This document shows positions 38,622 through 47,089 of a stretch of DNA of 64,000 nucleotides, in pieces. Within the stretch, counting starts at the first letter, position 1; each line of letters starts with the position of its first letter. Position numbers and translations under genes: made by a program. The notes beneath the pieces were generated by a model. The model was not told the origin of the DNA, did no database searches, and saw only the letters and a program-made list of their open reading frames with translations. The stretch is from Neohoeflea coraliihabitans. GTDB taxonomy: Bacteria; Pseudomonadota; Alphaproteobacteria; Rhizobiales; Rhizobiaceae. The stretch covers positions 744,001-808,000 of the forward strand of contig NZ_JAHWQX010000001.1 in NCBI RefSeq assembly GCF_019334345.1, written 5' to 3'.

Positions 38622-38872
38622 GGCATCCTCCATGCGGCAAGCTCTGGGCGGTGTCACCTATCCGCCGCCTCAGCGCTCCTGTCCAGTCGATCCCGAATTT
38701 TATCGATCGATTTCAAAAAAACCGGTCGAATTTTCGAAATCGCGGCGCAATCCCTACCGCATCCGCTCAAATCCACTCATGGCGATCGATGTACGCCGCA
38801 CGAAACACTCGAAAAAAGGCCGCGCAGCCCGGCCCGACACGGCGTTGCGCTCCTTCGCGAAAGGAACACGAC

Positions 38873-39118
38873 ATGACACGCTTGATTTCGACAGCCCTGA
38901 CCACGGCCTTGCTTGCCGCAAGCCTTGCCGCGCCTGCGCTCGCTGCCACAGACGACACCACGCCTCCGGCATCGATCTGTGCTGAGCAGGATCAGCGCCA
39001 CACGCAGTCAGCCGACACAGCGATCGACTGTACGGCGACCTCGGCCGTGCCCCAGTCTGGCGACAGCATCGGCTATCCCCCTTCGCCGACATCGATCGGC
39101 GGCGGCATCTTTTTCTGA
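38873..39118 (+). CDS. Small exported protein, 81 residues, unknown family
   Basis: An 81-residue protein with a clear signal peptide (MTRLISTALTTALLAASLAAPALAA) and a short polar mature part with two cysteines (SICAEQDQ and AIDCTATS) and a Gly/Pro-rich end IGYPPSPTSIGGGIFF. The two cysteines could form a disulfide in the periplasm. AAAGGA lies seven bases before the ATG at 38873, and a clean terminator follows, so expression is likely. I do not recognise a family. Confidence 0.65.
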   Translation: MTRLISTALTTALLAASLAAPALAATDDTTPPASICAEQDQRHTQSADTAIDCTATSAVPQSGDSIGYPPSPTSIGGGIFF

Positions 39119-39136
39119 TCGCTGTCTGAAGACAGC

Positions 39137-39165
39137 AAAAAGCCTCGGAAACCCCGAGGCTTTTT
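39137..39165 (+). terminator. Intrinsic terminator after the small exported protein
   Basis: GCCTCGG (39142-39148) pairs with CCGAGGC (39154-39160), extended by AAAAA/TTTTT, with a 5-base loop and a T-run. It can act in both directions, but the decarboxylase gene on the other strand ends about 70 bases further right. Confidence 0.88.
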
Positions 39166-39237
39166 CTGTTGCGAAAAACGGACTGACAGGGCCGTCTTGC
39201 CCTGCCGGGAGCGGCTACAAGGACCGCCCACGGATGC

Positions 39238-40371
39238 TCAGATGACGTAGGACTTCAGCGGCTCGAAACCATTGAACGCCACCGCCGAATAGGTGGTGGT
39301 GTAAGCGCCCGTCCCCTCGATCAGAACCTCGTCGCCGATGGTCAGCGACACCGGCATCGCATAGGGTGTCTTTTCATAAAGCACATCAGCCGAATCGCAG
39401 GTCGGGCCGGCCAGCACGCAGGGCTCGGTGGCCTCGCCATCGCGATCCGTGACGATCGAATAGCGGATCGCCTCGTCCATGGTTTCCGCCAGACCGCCAA
39501 ATTTGCCGATGTCGAGATACACCCAGCGCACATTGTCGTTGTCGCACTTGCGCGAGGTCAGCACGACTTCCGCCTTGATGACACCGGCATTGCCGACCAT
39601 GCCCCGGCCCGGCTCGATGATCGTTTCCGGCAACTGGTTGCCGAAATGCCGGCGCAGCGCCGAGGAAATCGCCTGGCCGTAGGCTTCTGCGGTCGGAATG
39701 TCTTTCAGATACCGGGTCGGAAAGCCGCCGCCCATATTGACCATCTTCAGCGTAATGCCCTGCTGCAGCAGCTTGTCGAACACGCGCCGGGCGTCCGCCA
39801 GCGCGCTGTCCCAGGCATCAAGCTTGGTCATCTGCGAGCCGACATGAAAGGACACACCATGCGAGATCAGTCCGAGTTGATGCGCATACACCAAGACATC
39901 CACTGCCATCGCCGGAACGCAGCCGAACTTGCGCGACAGCGGCCATTCAGCCCCCTCGCCATCGGTCAGAACACGGCAGAACACGCGCGCCCCGGGAGCG
40001 GCGCGGGCCACCTTCTCCACTTCCTCGTGGCTGTCGACGGCATAGAGGCCGACACCGAGCGCAAACGCCCGCGCGATGTCGCGCTCTTTCTTGATGGTGT
40101 TGCCGTAGGAAATCCGGCTCGCATCGGCGCCCGCCTTCAGGGCCATTTCGATTTCCGCCACCGAGGCGCAGTCGAAATTCGAGCCGAGGGCGGCGAGCAG
40201 CGCCAGAATTTCCGGAGCCGGGTTGGCTTTCACCGCATAGTAGATTGAACTGTCCGGCAGAGCCTTGCGAAACGTCTGGAAATTGTCGCGGACGACATCA
40301 AGGTCGACAACGAGGCAGGGGCCGTCCGGACGTCGTGTACGAATGAAATCGCGAATACGTGCAGTGGTCAT
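39238..40371 (-). CDS. Type III PLP-dependent decarboxylase (ornithine/lysine decarboxylase)
   Basis: A 377-residue enzyme of the alanine-racemase fold. PLP-Lys is in YYAVKANPAPEIL, followed by DCASVAEIEMAL, phosphate-binding GGGFPTRY, EPGRGMVG and the substrate/dimer motif GPTCDSADVLYEK with Cys-Asp. AGAYTTTYSAVAFNGF is the C-terminal signature. It makes putrescine or cadaverine from ornithine or lysine; specificity is not clear from this. The ATG at 40371 follows GGAGG by six bases; an upstream frame extension lies in the leader and is rejected. Probably controlled through its long structured leader. Confidence 0.93.
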   Translation of the reverse strand: MTTARIRDFIRTRRPDGPCLVVDLDVVRDNFQTFRKALPDSSIYYAVKANPAPEILALLAALGSNFDCASVAEIEMALKAGADASRISYGNTIKKERDIARAFALGVGLYAVDSHEEVEKVARAAPGARVFCRVLTDGEGAEWPLSRKFGCVPAMAVDVLVYAHQLGLISHGVSFHVGSQMTKLDAWDSALADARRVFDKLLQQGITLKMVNMGGGFPTRYLKDIPTAEAYGQAISSALRRHFGNQLPETIIEPGRGMVGNAGVIKAEVVLTSRKCDNDNVRWVYLDIGKFGGLAETMDEAIRYSIVTDRDGEATEPCVLAGPTCDSADVLYEKTPYAMPVSLTIGDEVLIEGTGAYTTTYSAVAFNGFEPLKSYVI

Positions 40372-40385
40372 CGGGTTCCTCCGAT

Positions 40386-40614
40386 CCGCCCGCGCTTGCG
40401 GGGGCGTGTGAAGACAGTGCACCCGTGCCCCACCCAATACCCGCCTTTGGATCGGCCGGAATCGCGGTATGGACGCCGAATGCGTCGAGAACCATCGCCT
40501 CATCAGCGACAATTCGGCTCTGTCTGCCTTGGTTTGGAGGGAAAACCCGACCGCACTTCCGGCAATGAAGGTGTGCCTCTTCAGTAACCCCGGCTGTTGG
40601 AAAGCCGGCAGACA
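40386..40614 (-). promoter_or_regulatory. Structured leader of the decarboxylase gene (speF-type candidate)
   Basis: The leader RNA has several supported helices: a long-range perfect pairing of TGTCTGCC (40614-40607) with GGCAGACA (40528-40521), hairpins CCGGCT/AGCCGG (40590-40608, sharing two bases with the former) and GAAG/CTTC (40567-40582), and a GC-rich stem CGCCC-c-CGC/GCG-c-GGGCG (40386-40406) just before the ribosome binding site. Alphaproteobacterial ornithine decarboxylase genes are known to carry a long leader motif called speF. Position, orientation and size fit, but the match to that motif is unverified. Confidence 0.5.
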
Positions 40615-40639
40615 CTAGAAAGGCCCGCACCGTCGTTGC

Positions 40640-41032
40640 TTCAAGATGTCCTCGCTTGCCCGGTGGGCCGGAAAGCGACTGGAGGGGTTAGTTCCAGGTA
40701 CCTTGCCGTGATCTCGCCATATCGAGACCCGGCGGACACCCACAGGCACGTGCGACTTTGGGCAGCCGAGAAATAGGATTTCGCGGAATCGGAATCAAGA
40801 AAAAAATTTGGCCGGACAGCAAAAAGATCGGGCCGTGCTGCCGCTGCGTCATCCGCAGCCGATCAGCCTCTGGTCATCGGCAGCCAGCACCGCTAAAGAT
40901 TCGCATGCTGCCAGGCTGCAAGACAGACCGAATCGTGCTGCGCCAACGGGCATTGGCCGGATTTGTGTCGCATTTTCATGCCATCAGCACGGCAACGCTG
41001 CGGCGGCACGGAGCGATGGAAAGAGGCTACGC
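40640..41032. other. Divergent promoter region between decarboxylase leader and DUF1007 gene
   Basis: About 390 bases without a supported gene. It holds the probable decarboxylase promoter on the minus strand and an A-rich run at 40796-40811. I looked for a zinc-uptake-regulator box or cobalamin riboswitch for the DUF1007/NicO operon and saw neither. Confidence 0.4.
40770..40798 (-). promoter_or_regulatory. Candidate sigma-70 promoter for the decarboxylase leader
   Basis: TTGATT (40798-40793) and TATTTC (40775-40770) on the minus strand are separated by 17 bases, close to the housekeeping consensus. It would give a leader of nearly 400 bases before the decarboxylase ATG. Confidence 0.4.
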
Positions 41033-41692
41033 ATGTTCAATCGAACGAAGATCACGGCAATGTCCTGCGTTGCAGGCATTTTCAGCATTCTCGCCGCTCC
41101 GGCACTCGCTCACCCGCATATATTCGCGCAAGCCCGGCTCGAGGTCGAGACTGCCGCCGATGGAACAATTGTCGAATTGCGCAATGTCTGGCGCTTTGAC
41201 GAGGTTTTCTCCGCCAGTGTCGTCATGGATTACGACACCAATCGCAATCTGACCCTCGAACCGGAAGAGCTTGCCGAGGTTGGCGCCATCGTCCGCGACT
41301 CGCTCGCCGATTTCAATTATTACACCACGCTCATCGACAATGGGGCCGACCTTGCGGTCAAGCGCCCGGCGCAGATCCACGCCGACTACCAGGACGGTCA
41401 GCTCTTGCTGATCTTCGCCGTCGAGCCGGAACGCACGCTGGCGCTCGACGGCACGGTCTCGGTCGGCGTCTATGATCCGACCATGTATGCAGCCATCGAT
41501 TTCGCGACCGATGCCGACCTTGTCGTCACCGGTGCCGCCGCCGACCGCTGCGCCACCAGGATCGTTCGGCCGGACCCCGATCAGGTCATCGCCGAGAACC
41601 AGGACAGCCTGACCGAAGCGTTTTACGAAACCGACGGCGCCAACGACCTGTCCAAACTTTTCGCAACGCGGATCGAATTCACATGCGGTTGA
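41033..41692 (+). CDS. DUF1007 family periplasmic protein
   Basis: A 219-residue exported protein. The signal peptide ends at AAPALAHPHIFAQA; the mature N terminus with HPHIF is the family hallmark and may bind metal. Further conserved parts are VWRFDEVFSASVVMDYDTN, FNYYTTLIDNG and VGVYDPTMYAAIDF. DUF1007 proteins are encoded with NicO-type metal efflux permeases and are thought to be their periplasmic partner. The ATG at 41033 follows AAGAGG by six bases. It overlaps the next gene by ten bases, so they are co-translated. Confidence 0.85.
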   Translation: MFNRTKITAMSCVAGIFSILAAPALAHPHIFAQARLEVETAADGTIVELRNVWRFDEVFSASVVMDYDTNRNLTLEPEELAEVGAIVRDSLADFNYYTTLIDNGADLAVKRPAQIHADYQDGQLLLIFAVEPERTLALDGTVSVGVYDPTMYAAIDFATDADLVVTGAAADRCATRIVRPDPDQVIAENQDSLTEAFYETDGANDLSKLFATRIEFTCG

Positions 41693-42702
41693 AATCTGCG
41701 GGACCAGCGTCCCGGACGGTCGCATTTGCGGTGATTGCCTGTGCGGCAATTCTACTCCTGCCCGCGACAGGCCATGCCCAATCGCCCCTCGGCATCGGCA
41801 GCGCCGAGCCCTCTGCGATGCCGAGCGGTACCGGCTGGCAGATCCTGGCCTTCATCAATGAACGCCAGCAGGCTTTCTACAGGGCCATGACCGGCGCCCT
41901 CAAGGCCATGCGCTCGGACCCTTCGAAACTGGCGCTCCTGATCGGTCTGTCATTTGCCTATGGCGTATTCCACGCCGCCGGCCCCGGCCACGGCAAGGCA
42001 GTGATCTCATCTTACATGCTCGCCAACGAGGTGGCGCTGCGCCGCGGTGTCGTGCTTTCATTCGTGTCGGCGCTGTTGCAGGGCGCCACGGCGCTGCTCG
42101 TGGTTGCCGCGGCATGGCTGGCTCTGCGCGGCACAGCCGTTTCCATGACCGATGCCACCCACTTCATGGAGCTGGCCAGCTATCTGCTGATCGCCGCCTT
42201 CGGTGCCTGGCTGCTGTGGCGCAAGGCTGCGCTTGCCCTCAGGCGCAGTCCTGCCACCCATCACTCTTCGCTATCGGTCGCTGGCCACGCGAGCGACCAT
42301 TCACATGCGCGCGCGCATCAGCACGACGGCGCTGTGTGCGCCAGTTGCGGCCACGCGCATGCTCCTGACCCAGCCCTCATCAACGGGCGCGATCTGTCTT
42401 TGCGGGAGGCCGCGACAGCCGTGATCGCCGTCGGGTTGCGGCCCTGCTCCGGCGCCCTGCTTGTGCTCACCTTTGCCCTGCTCAACGGTCTGTTTCTCGG
42501 CGGCGTGTTATCGGTCCTCGCCATGTCCATTGGCACGGCGATCACCGTTTCGATCCTCGCCACCCTTGCGGTCGGCGCCAAGGGCCTTGCCCTGCGCTAC
42601 GCCGGTGATCGCCGCGCCGCCGGGGTCGGTACGGCAATCGAACTTGCCGGCGCCGCGTTGATCCTGGCACTTGGGCTGGTGCTGTTTACCGCCGCGCTAT
42701 AA
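41683..42702 (+). CDS. NicO/RcnA family nickel-cobalt (or other metal) efflux permease
   Basis: A 339-residue membrane protein with an N-terminal signal-like helix and about six further membrane segments. GVFHAAGPGHGKAVISSYML near residue 92 and GLRPCSGALLVLTFALLNGLFLGG are the two NicO signatures. A cytoplasmic His-rich loop (HASDHSHARAHQHD with CASCGHAHA) near residues 200-225 probably binds metal. The substrate could be nickel, cobalt or zinc. It overlaps the DUF1007 gene. Convergent with the small membrane protein gene. Confidence 0.88.
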   Translation: MRLKSAGPASRTVAFAVIACAAILLLPATGHAQSPLGIGSAEPSAMPSGTGWQILAFINERQQAFYRAMTGALKAMRSDPSKLALLIGLSFAYGVFHAAGPGHGKAVISSYMLANEVALRRGVVLSFVSALLQGATALLVVAAAWLALRGTAVSMTDATHFMELASYLLIAAFGAWLLWRKAALALRRSPATHHSSLSVAGHASDHSHARAHQHDGAVCASCGHAHAPDPALINGRDLSLREAATAVIAVGLRPCSGALLVLTFALLNGLFLGGVLSVLAMSIGTAITVSILATLAVGAKGLALRYAGDRRAAGVGTAIELAGAALILALGLVLFTAAL

Positions 42703-42716
42703 CGCTGATTTCAGGG

Positions 42717-42953
42717 TCAGGACCCGCTTTCATCGCGATCGGATGCGCCGGAACCACGGCGGTAGCGGCCGCGCAGCCAGAATACTGCGAAGAAGGCCAG
42801 CACCGCCGCCACACCGGCGGCGATCGCCAGCACCGGCGACACAGCGCCGAGCGAGGTCATGATCCCCGGCATCAGGTAGAAGACCGCGAAGGTAGCAGCA
42901 AGAATGGCCGCCGCGGCCAGCAGTGCCGATTTGTCAGACTTGTTCAGCGCCAC
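42717..42953 (-). CDS. Small membrane protein, 78 residues
   Basis: A 78-residue protein with two hydrophobic helices (LLAAAAILAATFAVFYLMPGIM and VLAIAAGVAAVLAFFAVFWL) and a basic/polar tail RGRYRRGSGASDRDESGS. The start is GTG at 42953 with GGAAAGGA seven bases upstream, inside the end of the GNAT gene (20-base overlap in another frame). Frame, composition and translational coupling support it as real. No family recognised. Confidence 0.6.
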   Translation of the reverse strand: MALNKSDKSALLAAAAILAATFAVFYLMPGIMTSLGAVSPVLAIAAGVAAVLAFFAVFWLRGRYRRGSGASDRDESGS

Positions 42954-43662
42954 TGGGTATTCCTTTCCTGTTCGCGTTACCGGCGCGCCGGCAGCTTTCC
43001 AATGTCTGCTGCTGCTGCCCGTTGTCATCGAAATTCTCACTGGCCAGCCATTCTTCGAAACCGGCCTGAATCGCTGGCCATTCATGATCCAGCATCGCAT
43101 ACCAGGCCGTATCGCGATTGGCGCCCTTGACAACCATATGTTGCCGGAAAATGCCCTCGAAGCTGAACCCCAGCCGCAGCGCCGAGCGCCGTGATGCCAG
43201 ATTGAGCGCATCGCACTTCCATTCATAGCGCCGATAGCCCAGCTCGCAAAAGACGTGCTTGGCCAGCAGATAATGCGCTTCGGTCGCCATGGGCGTGCGC
43301 GCCATCGCTTTGCCATGCGCCACGGAGCCGATTTCGATCACGCCATGCGTCGGATCGGGCCGCATGTAGGACGCCATGCCGACCACATCTCCCGAGCGCC
43401 GCGACCTGAAGACATTGACGATCGTTCCCGCCGCGGCGGTCTCTTCGAGCCAGGCTGCAAGCTGATCGGCCGCCTCGAAAGGCCCGCTGAAGAAATAGCG
43501 CAGCAGCGCGTTGACCTCAGCTCCACCAAAGGCGTCCCAAAGGGCGTCGGTATGCACATCGCGCCGGAAAGGCTCGATCATCACATGCCGTCCACTCAAC
43601 GCCACCGGCTGCGGCGCTGGCCGCCCTGTCCACTTTTCAAGGTCCGTCATTGCCCGTTCCAT
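42934..43662 (-). CDS. GNAT family N-acetyltransferase (RimJ/RimL-like)
   Basis: A 242-residue acetyltransferase. VALSGRHVMIEPFRRDVHTDALWDAF at the start, DVVGMASYMRPDPTHGVIEIGSV, RTPMATEAHYLLAKHVFCELGYRRYEWKCDALNLASRRSALRLGFSFEGIFRQHMVVKG show the RimJ/RimL-type fold with acetyl-CoA-binding loop near ARTPMATEA. It may modify a protein N terminus or small molecule; target unknown. The ATG at 43662 has GGTGA upstream; 43650 is an alternative. Followed by a small membrane protein gene overlapping its end. Confidence 0.85.
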   Translation of the reverse strand: MERAMTDLEKWTGRPAPQPVALSGRHVMIEPFRRDVHTDALWDAFGGAEVNALLRYFFSGPFEAADQLAAWLEETAAAGTIVNVFRSRRSGDVVGMASYMRPDPTHGVIEIGSVAHGKAMARTPMATEAHYLLAKHVFCELGYRRYEWKCDALNLASRRSALRLGFSFEGIFRQHMVVKGANRDTAWYAMLDHEWPAIQAGFEEWLASENFDDNGQQQQTLESCRRAGNANRKGIPSGAEQV

Positions 43663-43752
43663 TTGAATTCACCGGCGCGATAGGACATGAATTTGCGTCA
43701 CAGCACAACAGGGTCCGGCGGATGAACGCCCCTTACCGAAAAGAGACAGCTT

Positions 43753-44964
43753 ATGCCGAGCCTGAACAACCTTGATGCCAAGGGCCCCGAGCCCATTGCC
43801 GCTTTCGCGCGCATGGGTGAGGAAAACGCCTTTGCCGTCCTCGCCCGCGCCACTCAACTTGCCGCGCAGGGGCGTGACATTCTCAATCTCGGCATCGGTC
43901 AGCCGGACTTCCAGACGCCACCCCATGTGGTCGAGGCTGCTGTCAAAGCCCTGCGCGACGGGCACCATGGTTACACACCGGCCAATGGATTGCTGCCCAC
44001 GCGCGAAGCCGTCTGCCGCCGGGTGCACACCATGACCGGCGTCGCGATCTCGCCGGAAACGGTGATGATCACGCCGGGCGGCAAGCCTGCCATGTATGCG
44101 GCCATTTCCATGCTTGGCGAACCCGGCGCCGAGATCCTTTATCCTGACCCCGGCTTTCCCATCTATCGGTCGATGATAGATTTCACCGGTGCCAGGGCGG
44201 TCCCGGTACCGCTCCGCGAGGACAATGCTTTCGCCTTCTCGGCCGAAGAGACCCTGTCTTTGATCACCGCCGATACCCGGCTTCTGATCATCAACTCCCC
44301 CTCCAATCCGACGGGTGCCGTGACGCCGCGTATCGAGATTGAGAAACTGCTCGCCGGCCTTGAAAACCATCCGCACGTCGTCGTGCTTTCCGATGAGATT
44401 TACGACGTCATGACCTATGATGGCACCGAGCACACGTCGCTGCTCGCCTTTCCCGAAATTCGCGACCGCCTGATCGTTCTCAATGGCTGGTCAAAGACCT
44501 GGGCCATGACCGGCTGGAGACTGGGCTGGTCCATCTGGCCGCCGCACCTCTACGAAGCCATGCGCAAGCTTGCCGTCAACTCCTGGTCCTGCGTCAACGC
44601 GCCGGCTCAATGGGCCGGCATAGCCGCCATTGATGGGCCGCAGGATCATGTCCACGACATGCTCGCCGCTTTCGATCGCCGCCGGCAACTGGTCACCGAT
44701 CTGGCCAACCGCATCGACAATGTCACCTGTGTTCGCCCGAACGGCGCCTTTTACGCCTTCCCCAACATCAAGGCAACCGGGTGGTTCGCAAAGGACCTGT
44801 CCCGCGCCGTGCTCGAAAAGGCAGGCGTGGCACTGATCGGCGGCCCTGATTTCGGCGACTTCGGCGAGGGCTATCTGCGCATCTCCTGCGCCAGTTCGGA
44901 CGTGGCCATTCGCGACGCCTTCGAGCGCATCGATGAGTTTCTGGCGACTGAGCAGCCGGCCTAG
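43753..44964 (+). CDS. Class I/II pyridoxal-phosphate aminotransferase
   Basis: A 403-residue aminotransferase of the aspartate type. LNLGIGQPDFQTPPHVVEAAVKAL, GYTPANGLLPTREAV, PDPGFPIYRSM, NSPSNPTGAV, SDEIYDVMTYDG and the PLP-lysine NGWSKTWAMTGWRLGW are all present; the C-terminal YLRISCASS contains the substrate carboxylate Arg. Substrate is open (branched, aromatic or aspartate-like amino acids). AGAGA precedes the ATG. Its TAG stop lies within the left CTAG target copy of the adjacent MITE-like element. Confidence 0.9.
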   Translation: MPSLNNLDAKGPEPIAAFARMGEENAFAVLARATQLAAQGRDILNLGIGQPDFQTPPHVVEAAVKALRDGHHGYTPANGLLPTREAVCRRVHTMTGVAISPETVMITPGGKPAMYAAISMLGEPGAEILYPDPGFPIYRSMIDFTGARAVPVPLREDNAFAFSAEETLSLITADTRLLIINSPSNPTGAVTPRIEIEKLLAGLENHPHVVVLSDEIYDVMTYDGTEHTSLLAFPEIRDRLIVLNGWSKTWAMTGWRLGWSIWPPHLYEAMRKLAVNSWSCVNAPAQWAGIAAIDGPQDHVHDMLAAFDRRRQLVTDLANRIDNVTCVRPNGAFYAFPNIKATGWFAKDLSRAVLEKAGVALIGGPDFGDFGEGYLRISCASSDVAIRDAFERIDEFLATEQPA

Positions 44965-45228
44965 AGTCAGGTCCCATTAAACTGGTTGAAATGATCGGAA
45001 CGTTTGTGCGGAACCAGGGAGCAAGCCTGCAGGAAGTCTCCTGACTTTCAATGGCTTGCGACGATGGAGAGCGTGCGAATACGCCCGATCCGAAGGACAA
45101 TCGATCCGGCGGCGGCCTACTATGTCAAACCCTTGAGAGGGGACCCATGCTCCGCTCTGCGGGCTTTTCCTTCCAGCCCTTGCCCTATCGAACGCCATTT
45201 CAGTCACATTAGTGGGTCCTGACCCTAG
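44961..45228. mobile_element. MITE-like insertion (260 bp) with CTAG target duplication
   Basis: A non-coding 260-bp block (44965-45224) has imperfect terminal inverted repeats: AGTCAGGTCCCATTAA at the left, and GGTCAGGACCCACTAA when the right end is read inward (13 of 16 match). It is flanked on both sides by CTAG (44961-44964 and 45225-45228). Such ends and a YTAR target are typical of IS5-family elements, so it looks like a transposase-less derivative mobilised in trans. Both flanking genes take their TAG stop codon from the CTAG copies. Confidence 0.75.
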
Positions 45229-47000
45229 CCGAACCACAGATAGATCGCCAGCGTGCTGAATGCGCCGACGACCAGGTTCATCGGCACGCCGATCTTCAGG
45301 AAATCGCTGAAGCGATAGTTGGCCGCGCCGTAGACCAGCGTGTTCGTCTGATAGCCGATCGGCGTGGCAAAACTGGCCGAAGCGCCGAACATCACGGCCA
45401 TCAGAATGGCGCGTACATCGATCCCGAGCGGCTCCGCCAGCCCGATGACCACCGGCGTCAGCACCACCGCCACGGCATTGTTGGTAACGAGTTCGGTCAT
45501 GATCGAGGCGCCATAATAGATCAGCAGCAACGCCAGAAGCGGCGGCACCGCGGTCAATACCGGCGTCAGGGCGGCGACCACCAGATCGACAGATCCGCTG
45601 TTTTCCAGGGCCCGCCCGACAATCAGCATGGCGAAGATCAGCACCAGTATCGAACCGTCCAGCGCCCCCCAGGCTTCGTCGGCGTCGATGCAGCGCAGGA
45701 TCAGGATCGCCGCGACCGCGATCATCGCCAGCGCGCCGATTTCCATGACGCCAAACGCCGCAAGCGCCACCACCAGCCCCAGGGCAATCAGTGCGATCGG
45801 CGCCTTGCCGCGGCGATAGGCCCGTCCCGACGGATGCGTAACCGAGACCAGATCGGTCTCCGTCGACAGCTCCTCGAACCCCTCAGGCGGTCCTTCGATC
45901 AGCAATTTGTCGGCCGCCTTCAGGCGTACGGCGCCGAGGTCGGGTCCGGGAATGTGATTGTGCCGATGCGCGCCAAGAACCCGGATACCGAAGCGCCGGC
46001 CGAGCGACAGGGCTGAAATCGGCACACCCTGCGTCACCCGCCGCGGCGCCACCACGGCCTCGACGACCATGGTAGTCTCGCTCGGCTTCTGCGCACCGCG
46101 CAGACCGACACGCACCCCTTCCAGACTGTTCAGCGTCAGGACTTCGGAGGTCGGCGCGCGCACGATCACCGTATCACCCTTGCGCAGTGCGAAATCCTCA
46201 AGGCCGGCCCGCGTCAGCTCCTTGCCGCGCCGGATGCCGGTCACCGTCATGCCGGGCCGGTTGAACTTGGCAATGTCGGCAATTGTCCGCCCTTCTTCAC
46301 CTTCAGCGGTCAGGGTGACCTCGGTGAGAAATTCGGTCTCGCCAAGCAGCAGGTCCTGTTCGGCATGGCCGCGATCCGGCAACAGGAAACGTCCCATGAT
46401 GCCGATCGAGATCAAGCCTGAGATCGCCGCGACAATGCCGATGGGCGTGATCTCGAAAATGCCGAACGGCTCGAGTCCCTGCTGCCGCGCCACGCCATCG
46501 ACGAGAAGGTTGGTCGATGTGCCGACCAGGGTCAGTGTGCCGCCAAGGATACCGATGTAGGACAGGGGAATGAGCAAGCGCGTCGGGGCAACGCCTGCCG
46601 TTTTCGCCAGCTTGATGACCACCGGGATCAGAACCAGCACAATCGGCGTGTTGTTGACAAACGCCGAAGCGAGCATGGTCACCAGAATGAAGGCGCCGAT
46701 CGCAAGGGTCGGATGGTTCTGGGCGCGCGCCACCACCATTTCCGCCAGCGCATCCAGGACGCCGGTGCGCACCAGTGCGCCCGACAGGATGAACATGGCT
46801 CCGATGGTGATTGGCGCTGGATTGGAAAAAGCCGCCATCGCCTCGGAGGGCGAGACAAAGCCCAGAACCATGCAAAGGGCTGCGGCGGTCGCTGCGATGA
46901 CTTCCGGCGGATAGCGTTCCGAGAGGAACCCGGCAAACATCACCGCCAGGACCACCAGTCCGATGATCGCCTGATAGGACTCTATGAACTCCAGATACAT
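45225..47000 (-). CDS. SLC13 family transporter with two TrkA_C domains
   Basis: About 591 residues. Two membrane halves of the divalent-anion:sodium-symporter/CitT type frame a central soluble region. SAFVNNTPIVLVLIPVVIKLAKTAG with SYIGILGGTLTLVGTSTNLLVDGVA marks the first half and TNNAVAVVLTPVVIGLAEPLG with ASASFATPIGYQTNTLVYGA the second; both contain the SNT substrate motif (GTSTN and GYQTN). Between them are two TrkA_C-like segments. Likely substrates are sulfate or dicarboxylates. ATG 47000 is used; GTG 47009 is possible. It lies 89 bases after dctM and may belong to the same transcript. Confidence 0.88.
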   Translation of the reverse strand: MYLEFIESYQAIIGLVVLAVMFAGFLSERYPPEVIAATAAALCMVLGFVSPSEAMAAFSNPAPITIGAMFILSGALVRTGVLDALAEMVVARAQNHPTLAIGAFILVTMLASAFVNNTPIVLVLIPVVIKLAKTAGVAPTRLLIPLSYIGILGGTLTLVGTSTNLLVDGVARQQGLEPFGIFEITPIGIVAAISGLISIGIMGRFLLPDRGHAEQDLLLGETEFLTEVTLTAEGEEGRTIADIAKFNRPGMTVTGIRRGKELTRAGLEDFALRKGDTVIVRAPTSEVLTLNSLEGVRVGLRGAQKPSETTMVVEAVVAPRRVTQGVPISALSLGRRFGIRVLGAHRHNHIPGPDLGAVRLKAADKLLIEGPPEGFEELSTETDLVSVTHPSGRAYRRGKAPIALIALGLVVALAAFGVMEIGALAMIAVAAILILRCIDADEAWGALDGSILVLIFAMLIVGRALENSGSVDLVVAALTPVLTAVPPLLALLLIYYGASIMTELVTNNAVAVVLTPVVIGLAEPLGIDVRAILMAVMFGASASFATPIGYQTNTLVYGAANYRFSDFLKIGVPMNLVVGAFSTLAIYLWFG

Positions 47001-47089
47001 ATCCGACACGCTTTGCCGCCCCGCCCGCGCACAACCTTTCACAAAGCGCTTTGTTCCCCAAGCGCTTTTCCCGGGAGGCGATGTGGAGA

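Noticed and set aside
40298-40630. Minus-strand frame with CRKCGR motif covering the decarboxylase leader and gene start
   Set aside because: It overlaps the conserved leader structures and the start of the decarboxylase in another frame. The Cys pair is too little to support a zinc protein.
40640-41032. Zur box or cobalamin riboswitch before the DUF1007/NicO genes
   Set aside because: Neither a zinc-regulator dyad nor a B12-box-like stretch is present in the region on inspection.
42713-42724. GGGTCAGGACCC, identical to part of the MITE right end
   Set aside because: Only 12 bases match, no partner repeat or target duplication lies nearby, and it falls in coding sequence at the end of the small membrane protein gene.
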